A stretch of DNA of 64,000 nucleotides from Pseudomonas azerbaijanoccidentalis. Its GTDB lineage: Bacteria > Pseudomonadota > Gammaproteobacteria > Pseudomonadales > Pseudomonadaceae. How positions within the stretch are numbered: the stretch's first letter is position 1; every line of letters begins with the position of its first letter. Under the pieces are notes generated by a model, which did no database searches, was not told the DNA's origin, and saw only the letters and a list, made by a program, of their open reading frames with translations. The translations under genes and the position numbers were made by a program. The DNA lies in contig NZ_JAHSTU010000001.1 of assembly GCF_019145495.1 (NCBI RefSeq), positions 806,001-870,000 on the forward strand, read 5' to 3'. This document shows, one piece after another, positions 57,354 to 64,000 of this stretch.

Positions 57354-58439
57354 TCAGTGCATCAGGGTTTGCAGGTTGAACGGATAACGGTAGGACGTTG
57401 GCCGCCCTTTGGCCGAGAGCTTGTGGAAATCCACCCCGAAATCCTGCGCGGCGCCCATCGCCAGCAGGCGCTTGGCCTGTGCCCGGTTAATCAGCTGCAA
57501 CAGCGGAATCTGTCGATCCCGACCACCGTACTGGCTGATGTCGACCCCTTCGTCATAATCATGCAACTCGACCAAGGCCCAGCCACCCAGGCTGAAATGC
57601 CCGCCCAGCAACACGCTCAAGCGGTTGTCGAGCAACGCTTGCAGCGCCGCCGTTGAATTGTTGATGGCGCCGAACAGCGCGTCCTTGCCGGGTACGCCGC
57701 CTGATTCGACATAAGCCCGCATCACGCCAAACGCCATTTCGTCGTTGGCCGCCCACACCAGTGAAGTTTGCGGGTAACGCCTGAACAACAACTTGGCCTG
57801 CTCGTAAGCGCGCTGATCTGTCCAGCCGCCGTAGACCAATTGCCGCAAACGCACTTCCGGGTGTTCCGCCAACGCCCGACGCATGCCCTTTTCCCGCAAC
57901 TGCGCGGACGGCGTGACTTTCAAACCGGAAAACGCCAGCAGGTCGATCATCTGGCCCGGGGCCACGGGGCGATGCAGGCGGATCAGTTCCTTGAGCATCA
58001 GGTAGCCACCCTCCTCATCGTTGGGCACCAGGCTGCCGATCCAGTCGGGATACTTGTCCGGTCGGGCACCCAACAGCTTTGCCTGATCCACCGTCAGCCC
58101 ATTGTTGACCAAAAACAGCTTCACTCCGCTGCCTTGCGCCAGACGCAGCACTTCGGGGGCGACGGATTGCTCGTTGACGAATACCAGATAGTCGGGACGA
58201 TTGGGTCCGCGAAGGGCTTCGCGCGCCTGTTTGATGATGTTTTCAGGCACCCGGTCGGCGTACTGAATGCGCAAGTCCATACCCAGGTCCCTGGCCGCGG
58301 CCTGCATGAATTGCGAGTAGCTGACCCAAAAAGCTTCCTTCGGGGTTCCTGGGTTCAGGAACAGTACCGACGCCGCTTGAGCGCAAGGTCCCACGACCAT
58401 GCACAGCGCCAGTAACATGCCACTTAGAAACTTCAACAT
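57354..58439 (-). CDS. Periplasmic sugar-type substrate-binding protein, solitary
   Basis: This 361-residue protein has a signal peptide (C-A-Q-A-A near residue 22) and a type 1 periplasmic-binding fold, with the opening strand V-L-F-L-N-P-G and internal W-A-A-N-D-E-M-A-F-G-V-M typical of sugar and autoinducer binders (LuxP/RbsB type). No permease or ATPase gene is nearby, so it may serve a sensor or chemoreceptor rather than an ABC importer, or pair with a distant system. It is convergent with the DUF2970 gene. ATG 58439 starts the signal peptide. Confidence 0.82.
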   Translation of the reverse strand: MLKFLSGMLLALCMVVGPCAQAASVLFLNPGTPKEAFWVSYSQFMQAAARDLGMDLRIQYADRVPENIIKQAREALRGPNRPDYLVFVNEQSVAPEVLRLAQGSGVKLFLVNNGLTVDQAKLLGARPDKYPDWIGSLVPNDEEGGYLMLKELIRLHRPVAPGQMIDLLAFSGLKVTPSAQLREKGMRRALAEHPEVRLRQLVYGGWTDQRAYEQAKLLFRRYPQTSLVWAANDEMAFGVMRAYVESGGVPGKDALFGAINNSTAALQALLDNRLSVLLGGHFSLGGWALVELHDYDEGVDISQYGGRDRQIPLLQLINRAQAKRLLAMGAAQDFGVDFHKLSAKGRPTSYRYPFNLQTLMH

Positions 58440-58554
58440 TTGTCGTCCGAGCCCCCGGAAATTCGCTGCGCATTATAGCCAGCGAACGCCCGCAAAACGG
58501 CGTTTATTCCGGTTTTTGTCCGACAATCGTCGGAACGAGGCCCGGTCGGGTCGT

Positions 58555-58668
58555 TTACTGGTGACTCACCCAAAATATAGCGGTGCCGACGACCAGGATG
58601 ATCAGGAACAGAATCGCCCAGGCATCGACAGTGCTATCGCTTTTCCTTGCTTTGGTTGGGTTGCTCAT
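58555..58668 (-). CDS. Small single-helix membrane protein, 37 residues
   Basis: The frame encodes a polar basic start (M-S-N-P-T-K-A-R-K-S-D), then a membrane helix (W-A-I-L-F-L-I-I-L-V-V-G, about residues 17-34), ending S-H-Q and TAA. AGAGG lies 8 nt before the ATG at 58668. It stands in the otherwise empty interval 58440-58961. The composition, ribosome site and fit to a single-span peptide support a real gene. Function unknown. It lies upstream of the substrate-binding protein gene on the same strand. Confidence 0.65.
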   Translation of the reverse strand: MSNPTKARKSDSTVDAWAILFLIILVVGTAIFWVSHQ

Positions 58669-58961
58669 TGCATCGCCTCTTGTCGGTTTTATCGGTGATT
58701 GCATAAGGTCTCGACCACAGTTAAGACGATGATTGTCCGCACGACAAATGTGGGATAGTTAACAACCATTCTCGTTAGGCGATTTGGTTCTTTACATATA
58801 CTCAAACATCACTTTTGCGCATAACTGCAAACTGGTATCTTGCCCCGGCTCCATTAGGAGTGCGCGGCCGTGCGCGCAGAATTGCAGAGGCTCTTTCGGA
58901 CTCCAGCAAGCACAAAAACGCAGCTGTATCCGAGCGACCCAAGCCTGAGAACAGGACTTAT

Positions 58962-60620
58962 ATGTACGTATACGACGAATACGATCAGCGGATCATCGAG
59001 GACCGCGTCAAGCAGTTCCGTGATCAGACCCGACGCTATCTGGCAGGCGAGCTGAGCGAAGAAGAATTCCGCCCCCTGCGCCTGCAAAATGGCCTCTACA
59101 TCCAGCGTTTCGCACCGATGTTGCGAGTGGCGGTGCCTTACGGCCAACTGACTTCGCGGCAAATGCGAATGATGGCCAAGATTGCCCGTGACTACGACAA
59201 GGGCTACGCCCACATCAGTACCCGGCAGAACGTGCAGTTCAACTGGCCGGCCGTGGAAGACATCCCGGACATCCTCGCTGAACTGGCCACCGTGCAGATG
59301 CACGCGATCCAGACCAGCGGCAACTGCCTGCGCAACGTCACCACCGACCAGTTCGCCGGTGTTGCCGCCGACGAACTGATCGATCCGCGCCCATGGTGCG
59401 AGATCGTTCGCCAGTGGACCACGTTCCACCCGGAATTCGCCTACCTGCCGCGCAAGTTCAAGATTGCGGTCAACGGTTCGACGTCCGACCGTGCCGCCAT
59501 CGAAGTCCACGACATCGGCCTTGAACCGGTGTACAACGCCGCCGGCGAACTGGGCTTCCGTGTACTGGTTGGTGGTGGTCTGGGCCGTACCCCGGTGGTT
59601 GGCGCATTCATCAACGAATTCCTGCCGTGGAAAGACCTGTTGAGCTACCTCGACGCCATCCTGCGTGTTTACAACCGCTATGGCCGTCGTGACAACAAGT
59701 ACAAGGCGCGGATCAAGATTCTGGTGAAAGCGTTGACCCCTGAAGTCTTCGCCCAGAAAGTCGATGCGGAAATGGAACACCTGCGCGGTGGCCAGACCAC
59801 ATTGACCGAAGCCGAAGTGCATCGTGTTGCCAAGCATTTCGTCGACCCGGACTACAAGGCCCTGGAAAACCAGGACGCCGCACTGGCCGAACTCGACCAG
59901 CAAAACCCGGGCTTCGCCCGTTGGCGTGTGCGCAATACCCTGGCCCACAAAAAGCCGGGTTATGTTGCCGTGACCCTGTCCCTGAAGCCGACCGGTGTCG
60001 CACCGGGCGACATCACCGACAAGCAGCTCGACGCCGTGGCCGACCTGGCCGACCGCTACAGCTATGGTCAGCTACGGACCTCCCACGAGCAGAACATCAT
60101 CCTGGCCGACGTCGAGCAGGACAAACTGTTCACCCTGTGGGGCGAGCTGCGCGAGCAAGGTTTCGCTACGCCGAACATCGGCCTGCTGACCGACATCATC
60201 TGCTGCCCTGGCGGTGATTTCTGCTCCCTGGCCAACGCCAAGTCGATCCCGATTGCCGAATCGATCCAGCGCCGTTTCGACGACCTGGACTACCTGTTCG
60301 ACATCGGCGAACTGGACCTGAACATTTCCGGTTGCATGAACGCTTGTGGTCACCACCACGTCGGCCACATCGGCATTCTCGGGGTGGACAAGAAAGGTGA
60401 AGAGTTCTACCAGGTGTCCCTCGGCGGCAGCGCAAGCCGTGACGCGAGCCTGGGCAAGATCCTCGGCCCGTCCTTTGCCCAGGAAGCCATGCCTGATGTG
60501 ATCGAGAAGCTGATCGACGTGTACATCGAACAACGTACCGAAGACGAGCGTTTCATCGACACCTACCAGCGTATTGGCATCGACCTCTTCAAGGAACGCG
60601 TCTATGCAGCGAATCATTAA
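58962..60620 (+). CDS. cysI: Assimilatory sulfite reductase haemoprotein (CysI)
   Basis: The 552-residue sirohaem/4Fe-4S enzyme has cluster ligands C415 and C421 (C-C-P-G-G-D-F-C) and C458 and C462 (C-M-N-A-C-G), as in the nitrite/sulfite reductase family. It reduces sulfite to sulfide for cysteine synthesis. The frame is open to 58815, but ATG 58962, behind ACAGGACTTAT, is followed by the normal CysI N-terminus. The region 58669-58961 holds the promoter and shows an A/T-rich stretch near 58780-58830; no riboswitch or clear operator is recognised. The DUF934 gene overlaps its 3' end. Confidence 0.95.
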   Translation: MYVYDEYDQRIIEDRVKQFRDQTRRYLAGELSEEEFRPLRLQNGLYIQRFAPMLRVAVPYGQLTSRQMRMMAKIARDYDKGYAHISTRQNVQFNWPAVEDIPDILAELATVQMHAIQTSGNCLRNVTTDQFAGVAADELIDPRPWCEIVRQWTTFHPEFAYLPRKFKIAVNGSTSDRAAIEVHDIGLEPVYNAAGELGFRVLVGGGLGRTPVVGAFINEFLPWKDLLSYLDAILRVYNRYGRRDNKYKARIKILVKALTPEVFAQKVDAEMEHLRGGQTTLTEAEVHRVAKHFVDPDYKALENQDAALAELDQQNPGFARWRVRNTLAHKKPGYVAVTLSLKPTGVAPGDITDKQLDAVADLADRYSYGQLRTSHEQNIILADVEQDKLFTLWGELREQGFATPNIGLLTDIICCPGGDFCSLANAKSIPIAESIQRRFDDLDYLFDIGELDLNISGCMNACGHHHVGHIGILGVDKKGEEFYQVSLGGSASRDASLGKILGPSFAQEAMPDVIEKLIDVYIEQRTEDERFIDTYQRIGIDLFKERVYAANH

Positions 60621-61098
60621 GAACAACGAAGTCGTCGACGAAACCTGGCACCTGCTGCCGAAGGATTTCAGCATCGACGAGATCACCAATTGCGACGATT
60701 ACATCGTACCGTTGCAACTGTGGCGCGAACACAGCCGTATGCTTCTGGCCCGCGACGGCGGCCTGGGCATCTGGCTGGATGCCGATGAAGAAGCCGAAGA
60801 AATCGGTGAGGATGTCGCGAGCTTCCAGGTCATTGCCTTGAACTTCCCGGCGTTCACCGATGGCCGCAACTACTCCAACGCCCGTCTGCTGCGTGACCGT
60901 TACGGTTTCAAAGGCGAACTGCGGGCGATTGGCGATGTACTGCGCGACCAGCTGTTCTATATGCATCGCTGCGGTTTCGATGCGTTCGCTGTGCGCCCCG
61001 ATAAAGATCCGTATGAAGCACTTGAAGGTCTCAAGGACTTCTCGGTGACTTATCAGGCCGCCACCGACGAACCGCTGCCGCTGTTCCGTCGCCGCTGA
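60604..61098 (+). CDS. DUF934 protein, sulfite-reductase associated
   Basis: The 164-residue cytoplasmic protein carries the family features W-L-D-A-D-E, L-N-F-P-A-F-T-D-G-R, L-L-R-D-R-Y-G-F-K-G-E-L-R-A, and G-D-V-L-R-D-Q. DUF934 genes nearly always follow cysI and are assumed to help sulfite reduction, perhaps in electron supply. Here the ATG at 60604 lies 17 nt inside the end of cysI, so translation is coupled. A strong terminator follows its stop. Confidence 0.9.
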   Translation: MQRIIKNNEVVDETWHLLPKDFSIDEITNCDDYIVPLQLWREHSRMLLARDGGLGIWLDADEEAEEIGEDVASFQVIALNFPAFTDGRNYSNARLLRDRYGFKGELRAIGDVLRDQLFYMHRCGFDAFAVRPDKDPYEALEGLKDFSVTYQAATDEPLPLFRRR

Positions 61099-61110
61099 TC
61101 AGCGAATCGC

Positions 61111-61148
61111 CATAAAAAAACCGGGGAATCATCCCCGGTTTTTTTATG
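61111..61148. terminator. Bidirectional terminator between DUF934 gene and sohB
   Basis: A 17-bp perfect inverted repeat (CATAAAAAAACCGGGGA and its inverse) with an ATCA loop gives T tracts on both strands. It serves the convergent cysI-DUF934 and sohB transcripts. Confidence 0.93.
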
Positions 61149-61169
61149 CCTGCAATTGAGCGTCAAACA

Positions 61170-62192
61170 TTACCAGAAGCGTTGCTGGGTCAAGCGACTC
61201 CACCAGCTCAGCAGTACGCGGTCGATCGAACCGCTGGCCGCCATACCAATACGTTCCTGCAAGCTTTTGCGTTCGGCATAGTGCAGGTGATACAGCTCGG
61301 ACTGTTTGGCGCGCTCTGCCAGGTATTCATCGCTGGTCTTGAGCTCGTCCACCAGTTGCTTGTCCAGCGCCGCGACACCCAGCCAGATTTCGCCGGTCGC
61401 CACTTCGTCGATGGCCAATTGCGGGCGGTAGCGCGCCACGAAGTTCTTGAACAATTGATGGGTGATGTCCAGGTCTTCCTGGAACTTCTCCCGGCCCTTC
61501 TCGGTGTTTTCGCCAAACACGGTCAGGGTGCGCTTGTACTCACCGGCGGTCAGCACTTCGAAGTCGATGTCGTGTTTTTTCAGCAGGCGGTTGACGTTGG
61601 GCAGCTGCGCCACCACGCCGATGGAGCCCAGAATCGCAAACGGTGCGCTGATGATCTTCTCGCCGATGCACGCCATCATGTACCCGCCGCTGGCCGCCAC
61701 CTTGTCGATGCACACGGTCAGCGGCACACCGGCCTCACGGATACGCGCCAGTTGCGAAGACGCCAGACCGTAGCTGTGAACCATGCCGCCGCCGCTTTCC
61801 AGGCGCAGTACCACTTCGTCTTTCGGCGTAGCGAGTGTCAGCAGTGCAGTGATCTCATGACGCAGGCTTTCAGTGGCTGACGCCTTGATGTCACCGTCGA
61901 AATCCAGCACGAACACCCGGGGTTTGGCTTCGGGTTTTTTCTTCTGTTTTTTCTCGGTCTTGACCTGCGATTTGCGTAAAGCCTTGAGCTGATCCTTGTC
62001 GAGCAAGGTTTGCTCCAGGCGTTCGCGCAGCCCTTTGTAGAAATCATTGAGCTTGCTGACCTGCAACTGGCCGGCCGATTTACGTCGACCTTTACTGCGC
62101 AAAGCCGCAAAACTGGCCAGGACCACCAGAATGGCGATCACCAGGGTCACAGTCTTGGCCAGAAAAACGGCGTACTCCGAAAAAAACTCCAC
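61170..62192 (-). CDS. sohB: SohB, S49-family inner-membrane peptidase
   Basis: The 340-residue protein has an N-terminal membrane helix (about 8-30), a Lys-rich linker (about 75-90), and the S49 protease fold with catalytic S168 in A-A-S-G-G-Y and K220 in A-G-E-Y-K-R. The length and layout match SohB, a SppA-like periplasmic peptidase with uncertain substrates. ATG 62192 follows GAGGAGTCCCTGTG, and no partner gene is present. Confidence 0.94.
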   Translation of the reverse strand: MEFFSEYAVFLAKTVTLVIAILVVLASFAALRSKGRRKSAGQLQVSKLNDFYKGLRERLEQTLLDKDQLKALRKSQVKTEKKQKKKPEAKPRVFVLDFDGDIKASATESLRHEITALLTLATPKDEVVLRLESGGGMVHSYGLASSQLARIREAGVPLTVCIDKVAASGGYMMACIGEKIISAPFAILGSIGVVAQLPNVNRLLKKHDIDFEVLTAGEYKRTLTVFGENTEKGREKFQEDLDITHQLFKNFVARYRPQLAIDEVATGEIWLGVAALDKQLVDELKTSDEYLAERAKQSELYHLHYAERKSLQERIGMAASGSIDRVLLSWWSRLTQQRFW

Positions 62193-62393
62193 AGGGACTC
62201 CTCAAACGATGCGCGGCATCTATGCGCGCGGGATGCCTCCAGCATACCCATGCGCCGGCCTTGCGACCAGTCGTGAAACCTCTGGCAACAGGCCTGTAAC
62301 GAGCAATTCAAACAAGCGTATGTTTTTTCATTGACAGCTCACCGTCATCCTCATAACCTCGCCAAACCTTCAACGTACCGGGATGACGCGGAC

Positions 62394-63104
62394 GTGGGCA
62401 GTATCTACTTGATTCGACATGGCCAGGCCTCCTTTGGTGCAGACGACTATGACGTCCTGTCGCCGACCGGTGTTCGCCAGGCGGAAATCCTCGGCCAGCA
62501 CCTGGCCGAACTCGGTATCAGCTTCGATCGCTGCCTTGCGGGCGACCTGCGTCGCCAGCAGCACACGGCCACCAGCGCACTGGAACAATTTGCCGCCGTA
62601 GGGTTGCCAGTTCCCATCCTTGAAACCGATTCCGCGTTCAATGAGTTCGATGCCGACGCGGTGATTCGCGCACTATTGCCGGCCCTGCTGCCGGAAGAAC
62701 CCGAAGCCCTGAATATCCTGCGTAACGCTGCGCAAAATCGTGGTGAATTCCAGCGTATTTTTGCCTTGATCATCGAGCGCTGGCTGGCGGGTACCTACGA
62801 CACACCGGGCCTGGAAAGCTGGCTGGGGTTTGTCGAGCGTGTGCAGGCAGGCCTGCACCGCATCCTCGAACAGGCCGACAACACGCAAAAAATTGCTGTG
62901 TTTACTTCAGGCGGCACCATCACTGCCCTGCTCCACCTGATTACACAAATGCCTGCCAGACAGGCCTTTGAATTGAACTGGCAAATCGTCAACACCTCGC
63001 TCAACCAGCTGAAGTTTCGCGGTCGCGAGGTAGCCCTGGCTTCCTTCAACAGTCATGCGCACCTGCAACTGCTGAAGGCCCCGGACCTCATTACGTTTCG
63101 CTGA
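62394..63104 (+). CDS. Histidine phosphatase family protein
   Basis: The 236-residue protein starts I-Y-L-I-R8-H9-G-Q-A-S, the phosphohistidine motif of the phosphoglycerate-mutase superfamily. Further conserved residues are R (near 49) in L-R-R-Q-Q-H-T-A, E (in N-E-F-D), and the late T-S-G-G-T-I region where the second active-site His is expected but S-G-G is found. The start is judged to be GTG 62394 with GGGATGACG upstream, because the R-H-G motif should lie within ten residues; the open frame extends to TTG 62331. The substrate is unknown. The SCP2 gene follows 77 nt later. Confidence 0.82.
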   Translation: MGSIYLIRHGQASFGADDYDVLSPTGVRQAEILGQHLAELGISFDRCLAGDLRRQQHTATSALEQFAAVGLPVPILETDSAFNEFDADAVIRALLPALLPEEPEALNILRNAAQNRGEFQRIFALIIERWLAGTYDTPGLESWLGFVERVQAGLHRILEQADNTQKIAVFTSGGTITALLHLITQMPARQAFELNWQIVNTSLNQLKFRGREVALASFNSHAHLQLLKAPDLITFR

Positions 63105-63181
63105 GTCCGGACTATTGTGACCCTGGCTGTAATCACCCTGCTCTTATTACCCTGCTTTAATACCAGAAAAAGGATCAAACC

Positions 63182-63496
63182 ATGACCTCCGTAGCAGATG
63201 CAGTACAAGCAATGAAAGCCAAGTTCAACCCAGCCGCTGCTGCCGGTCTGGACCTGGTCTTCGGTTTCCGCATCGACGACACCAAAAACTTCTCTCTGGT
63301 TGTCAAAGACAGCACTTGCGAGCTGCTGGAAGGCGAAAACCCGGACGCCCAGGTGACTCTGGTGATGGACGGCGAAACCCTGGAAGGTATCGTCAGCGGC
63401 GAAACCGACGGCATGCAAGCGTTCATGGGCGGCAAACTGCGCGCTGAAGGCGACATGATGCTGGCGATGAAACTGTCCGAGCTGTTCCCGTCGTAA
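63182..63496 (+). CDS. SCP2 sterol-binding domain protein
   Basis: This 104-residue single-domain protein has F-G-F-R-I-D-D near residue 27, D-G-E-T-L-E-G-I-V-S-G near residue 62, and a C-terminal F-M-G-G-K-L-R-A-E-G-D, the usual SCP2 signature for a hydrophobic-ligand pocket. It may bind lipid or acyl-CoA in the cytoplasm. The start has AAAAAGGATCAAACC upstream, a strong ribosome site. It lies 77 nt after the histidine phosphatase gene and is followed by a terminator. Confidence 0.92.
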   Translation: MTSVADAVQAMKAKFNPAAAAGLDLVFGFRIDDTKNFSLVVKDSTCELLEGENPDAQVTLVMDGETLEGIVSGETDGMQAFMGGKLRAEGDMMLAMKLSELFPS

Positions 63497-63538
63497 GACG
63501 AGAGCTTCACGCTCGCCGGTAGCCTTTGAGGCTGCAAA

Positions 63539-63574
63539 CGAATCCCGCCGTTATGGCGGGATTCGTCGTTTTGC
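63539..63574 (+). terminator. Rho-independent terminator after the SCP2 gene
   Basis: An 11-bp perfect stem CGAATCCCGCC/GGCGGGATTCG with GTTAT loop is followed by TCGTCGTTTT, about 40 nt after the SCP2 stop. Confidence 0.8.
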
Positions 63575-63639
63575 TTGCCTGAAAATGAAAAGCCCAGTGT
63601 GTCGGATAAATCCGGGGCGGCGAATTTGCGTCTGCTTCG

Positions 63640-63672
63640 CAGCCGAATGCAGCCTGCGGCAGCTGCTACAGG
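63640..63672. repeat. Single REP-like half element
   Basis: TCGCAGCCGAATGCAGCCTG and CGGCAGCTGCTACAGG look like one half of the CTGCCGCAGG class joined to a different left arm. It lies between the SCP2 terminator and the LysR gene. Confidence 0.5.
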
Positions 63673-63748
63673 ATAGATCCCATGGCCGTGGTATCCGAAG
63701 ACCACGCGTACTCTTACAATGCCACCACCTTCCCCCACCGGCCGACCC

Positions 63749-64000
63749 ATGGACATCGATCTCGCCCGCACCTTTCTGGAAATCGTTCGCCACGGCAGCC
63801 TTGCTGCCGCCGCCGAGAAACTTCACGTTACCCAGACCGCAATCACCGCACGGGTGCAGAAGCTTGAAAGCCAGTTGGGCAGTACCCTGTTCGTTCGCAA
63901 TCGGGCCGGCGCCCGGCTGACACCCAACGGCGAGGCTTTCGTGGTGTATGCCAACCAACTGGTGGAAACCTGGGAAGCTGCGCGCCGGGACTTGCCGTTG
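63749..64000 (+). CDS. LysR-type regulator, 3' end outside window
   Basis: The first 84 residues show a complete LysR winged helix-turn-helix: T-F-L-E-I-V-R-H-G-S-L-A-A-A-A-E-K-L-H-V-T-Q-style spacing, then R-V-Q-K-L-E-S-Q-L-G and F-V-R-N-R. The effector domain is cut by the window end. ATG 63749 starts eight residues before the first helix, the usual distance. The regulated genes are unknown. Confidence 0.9.
   Translation, partial: MDIDLARTFLEIVRHGSLAAAAEKLHVTQTAITARVQKLESQLGSTLFVRNRAGARLTPNGEAFVVYANQLVETWEAARRDLPL

Overview
The window is chromosomal DNA of a Pseudomonas, most likely of the P. fluorescens group. This rests on the gene set (cti beside metH, cobW-cobN-chlI-chlD, cbtBA, cysI-DUF934, sohB, nfuA), a G+C-rich coding style, and many short palindromic REP-type repeats typical of that group. 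I see no tRNA, rRNA, insertion sequence, prophage, integrase or CRISPR array.

Region 1 (1-9.3 kb, plus strand) is an envelope cluster. It holds the end of a BatD-like membrane protein, a secreted HAD phosphatase, a secreted arylsulfatase with a Cys-type C-T-A-G-R active site, an 837-residue membrane protein with a spermidine-synthase-like C-terminal domain, and an octaheme cytochrome c carrying HEAT/TPR repeats. Together they suggest a periplasmic sulfatase and redox module whose substrate cannot be read from the sequence. A repeat-rich gap, an unknown gene and a GNAT acetyltransferase follow (9.3-10.9 kb).

Region 2 (11-33.3 kb, minus strand) is the most unusual part. It encodes a two-partner secretion system with a 4160-residue TpsA exoprotein and its TpsB pore. 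Downstream of tpsB, in one tight array, lie an ExbB-type proton channel fused to a periplasmic DUF2341/LamG-like lectin region, ExbD, a TonB-like protein, a porin, a coiled-coil periplasmic protein, a YbjN-like protein and a parvulin prolyl isomerase. A LysR regulator follows. From memory, the layout matches the phosphate-regulated pdtA/pdtB-exbB2-exbD2 locus of P. aeruginosa (PA0690 onward). tpsA has its own terminator, and both tpsA and the tpsB operon carry the same 17-nt element upstream, which resembles a PHO box.

Region 3 (33.5-43.3 kb) handles cobalt and cobalamin. Two cobalamin riboswitches face away from each other: one leads cobW-cobN-chlI-chlD (cobalt insertion, minus strand), the other cbtB-cbtA-cobE-cobM (cobalt uptake and corrin ring synthesis, plus strand). 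metH, a B12-dependent enzyme, lies a few kb away.

Region 4 (43.3-64 kb) mixes housekeeping genes (nfuA, cti, metH, cysI, DUF934, sohB, a histidine phosphatase, an SCP2 protein, a LysR gene cut by the window end) with one striking accessory gene. That gene, on the minus strand at 50.4-57.0 kb, encodes a 2194-residue protein with three repeated helical-cap plus leucine-rich-repeat modules and a C-terminal region resembling the NEL class of bacterial E3 ubiquitin ligases (candidate catalytic Cys2002).
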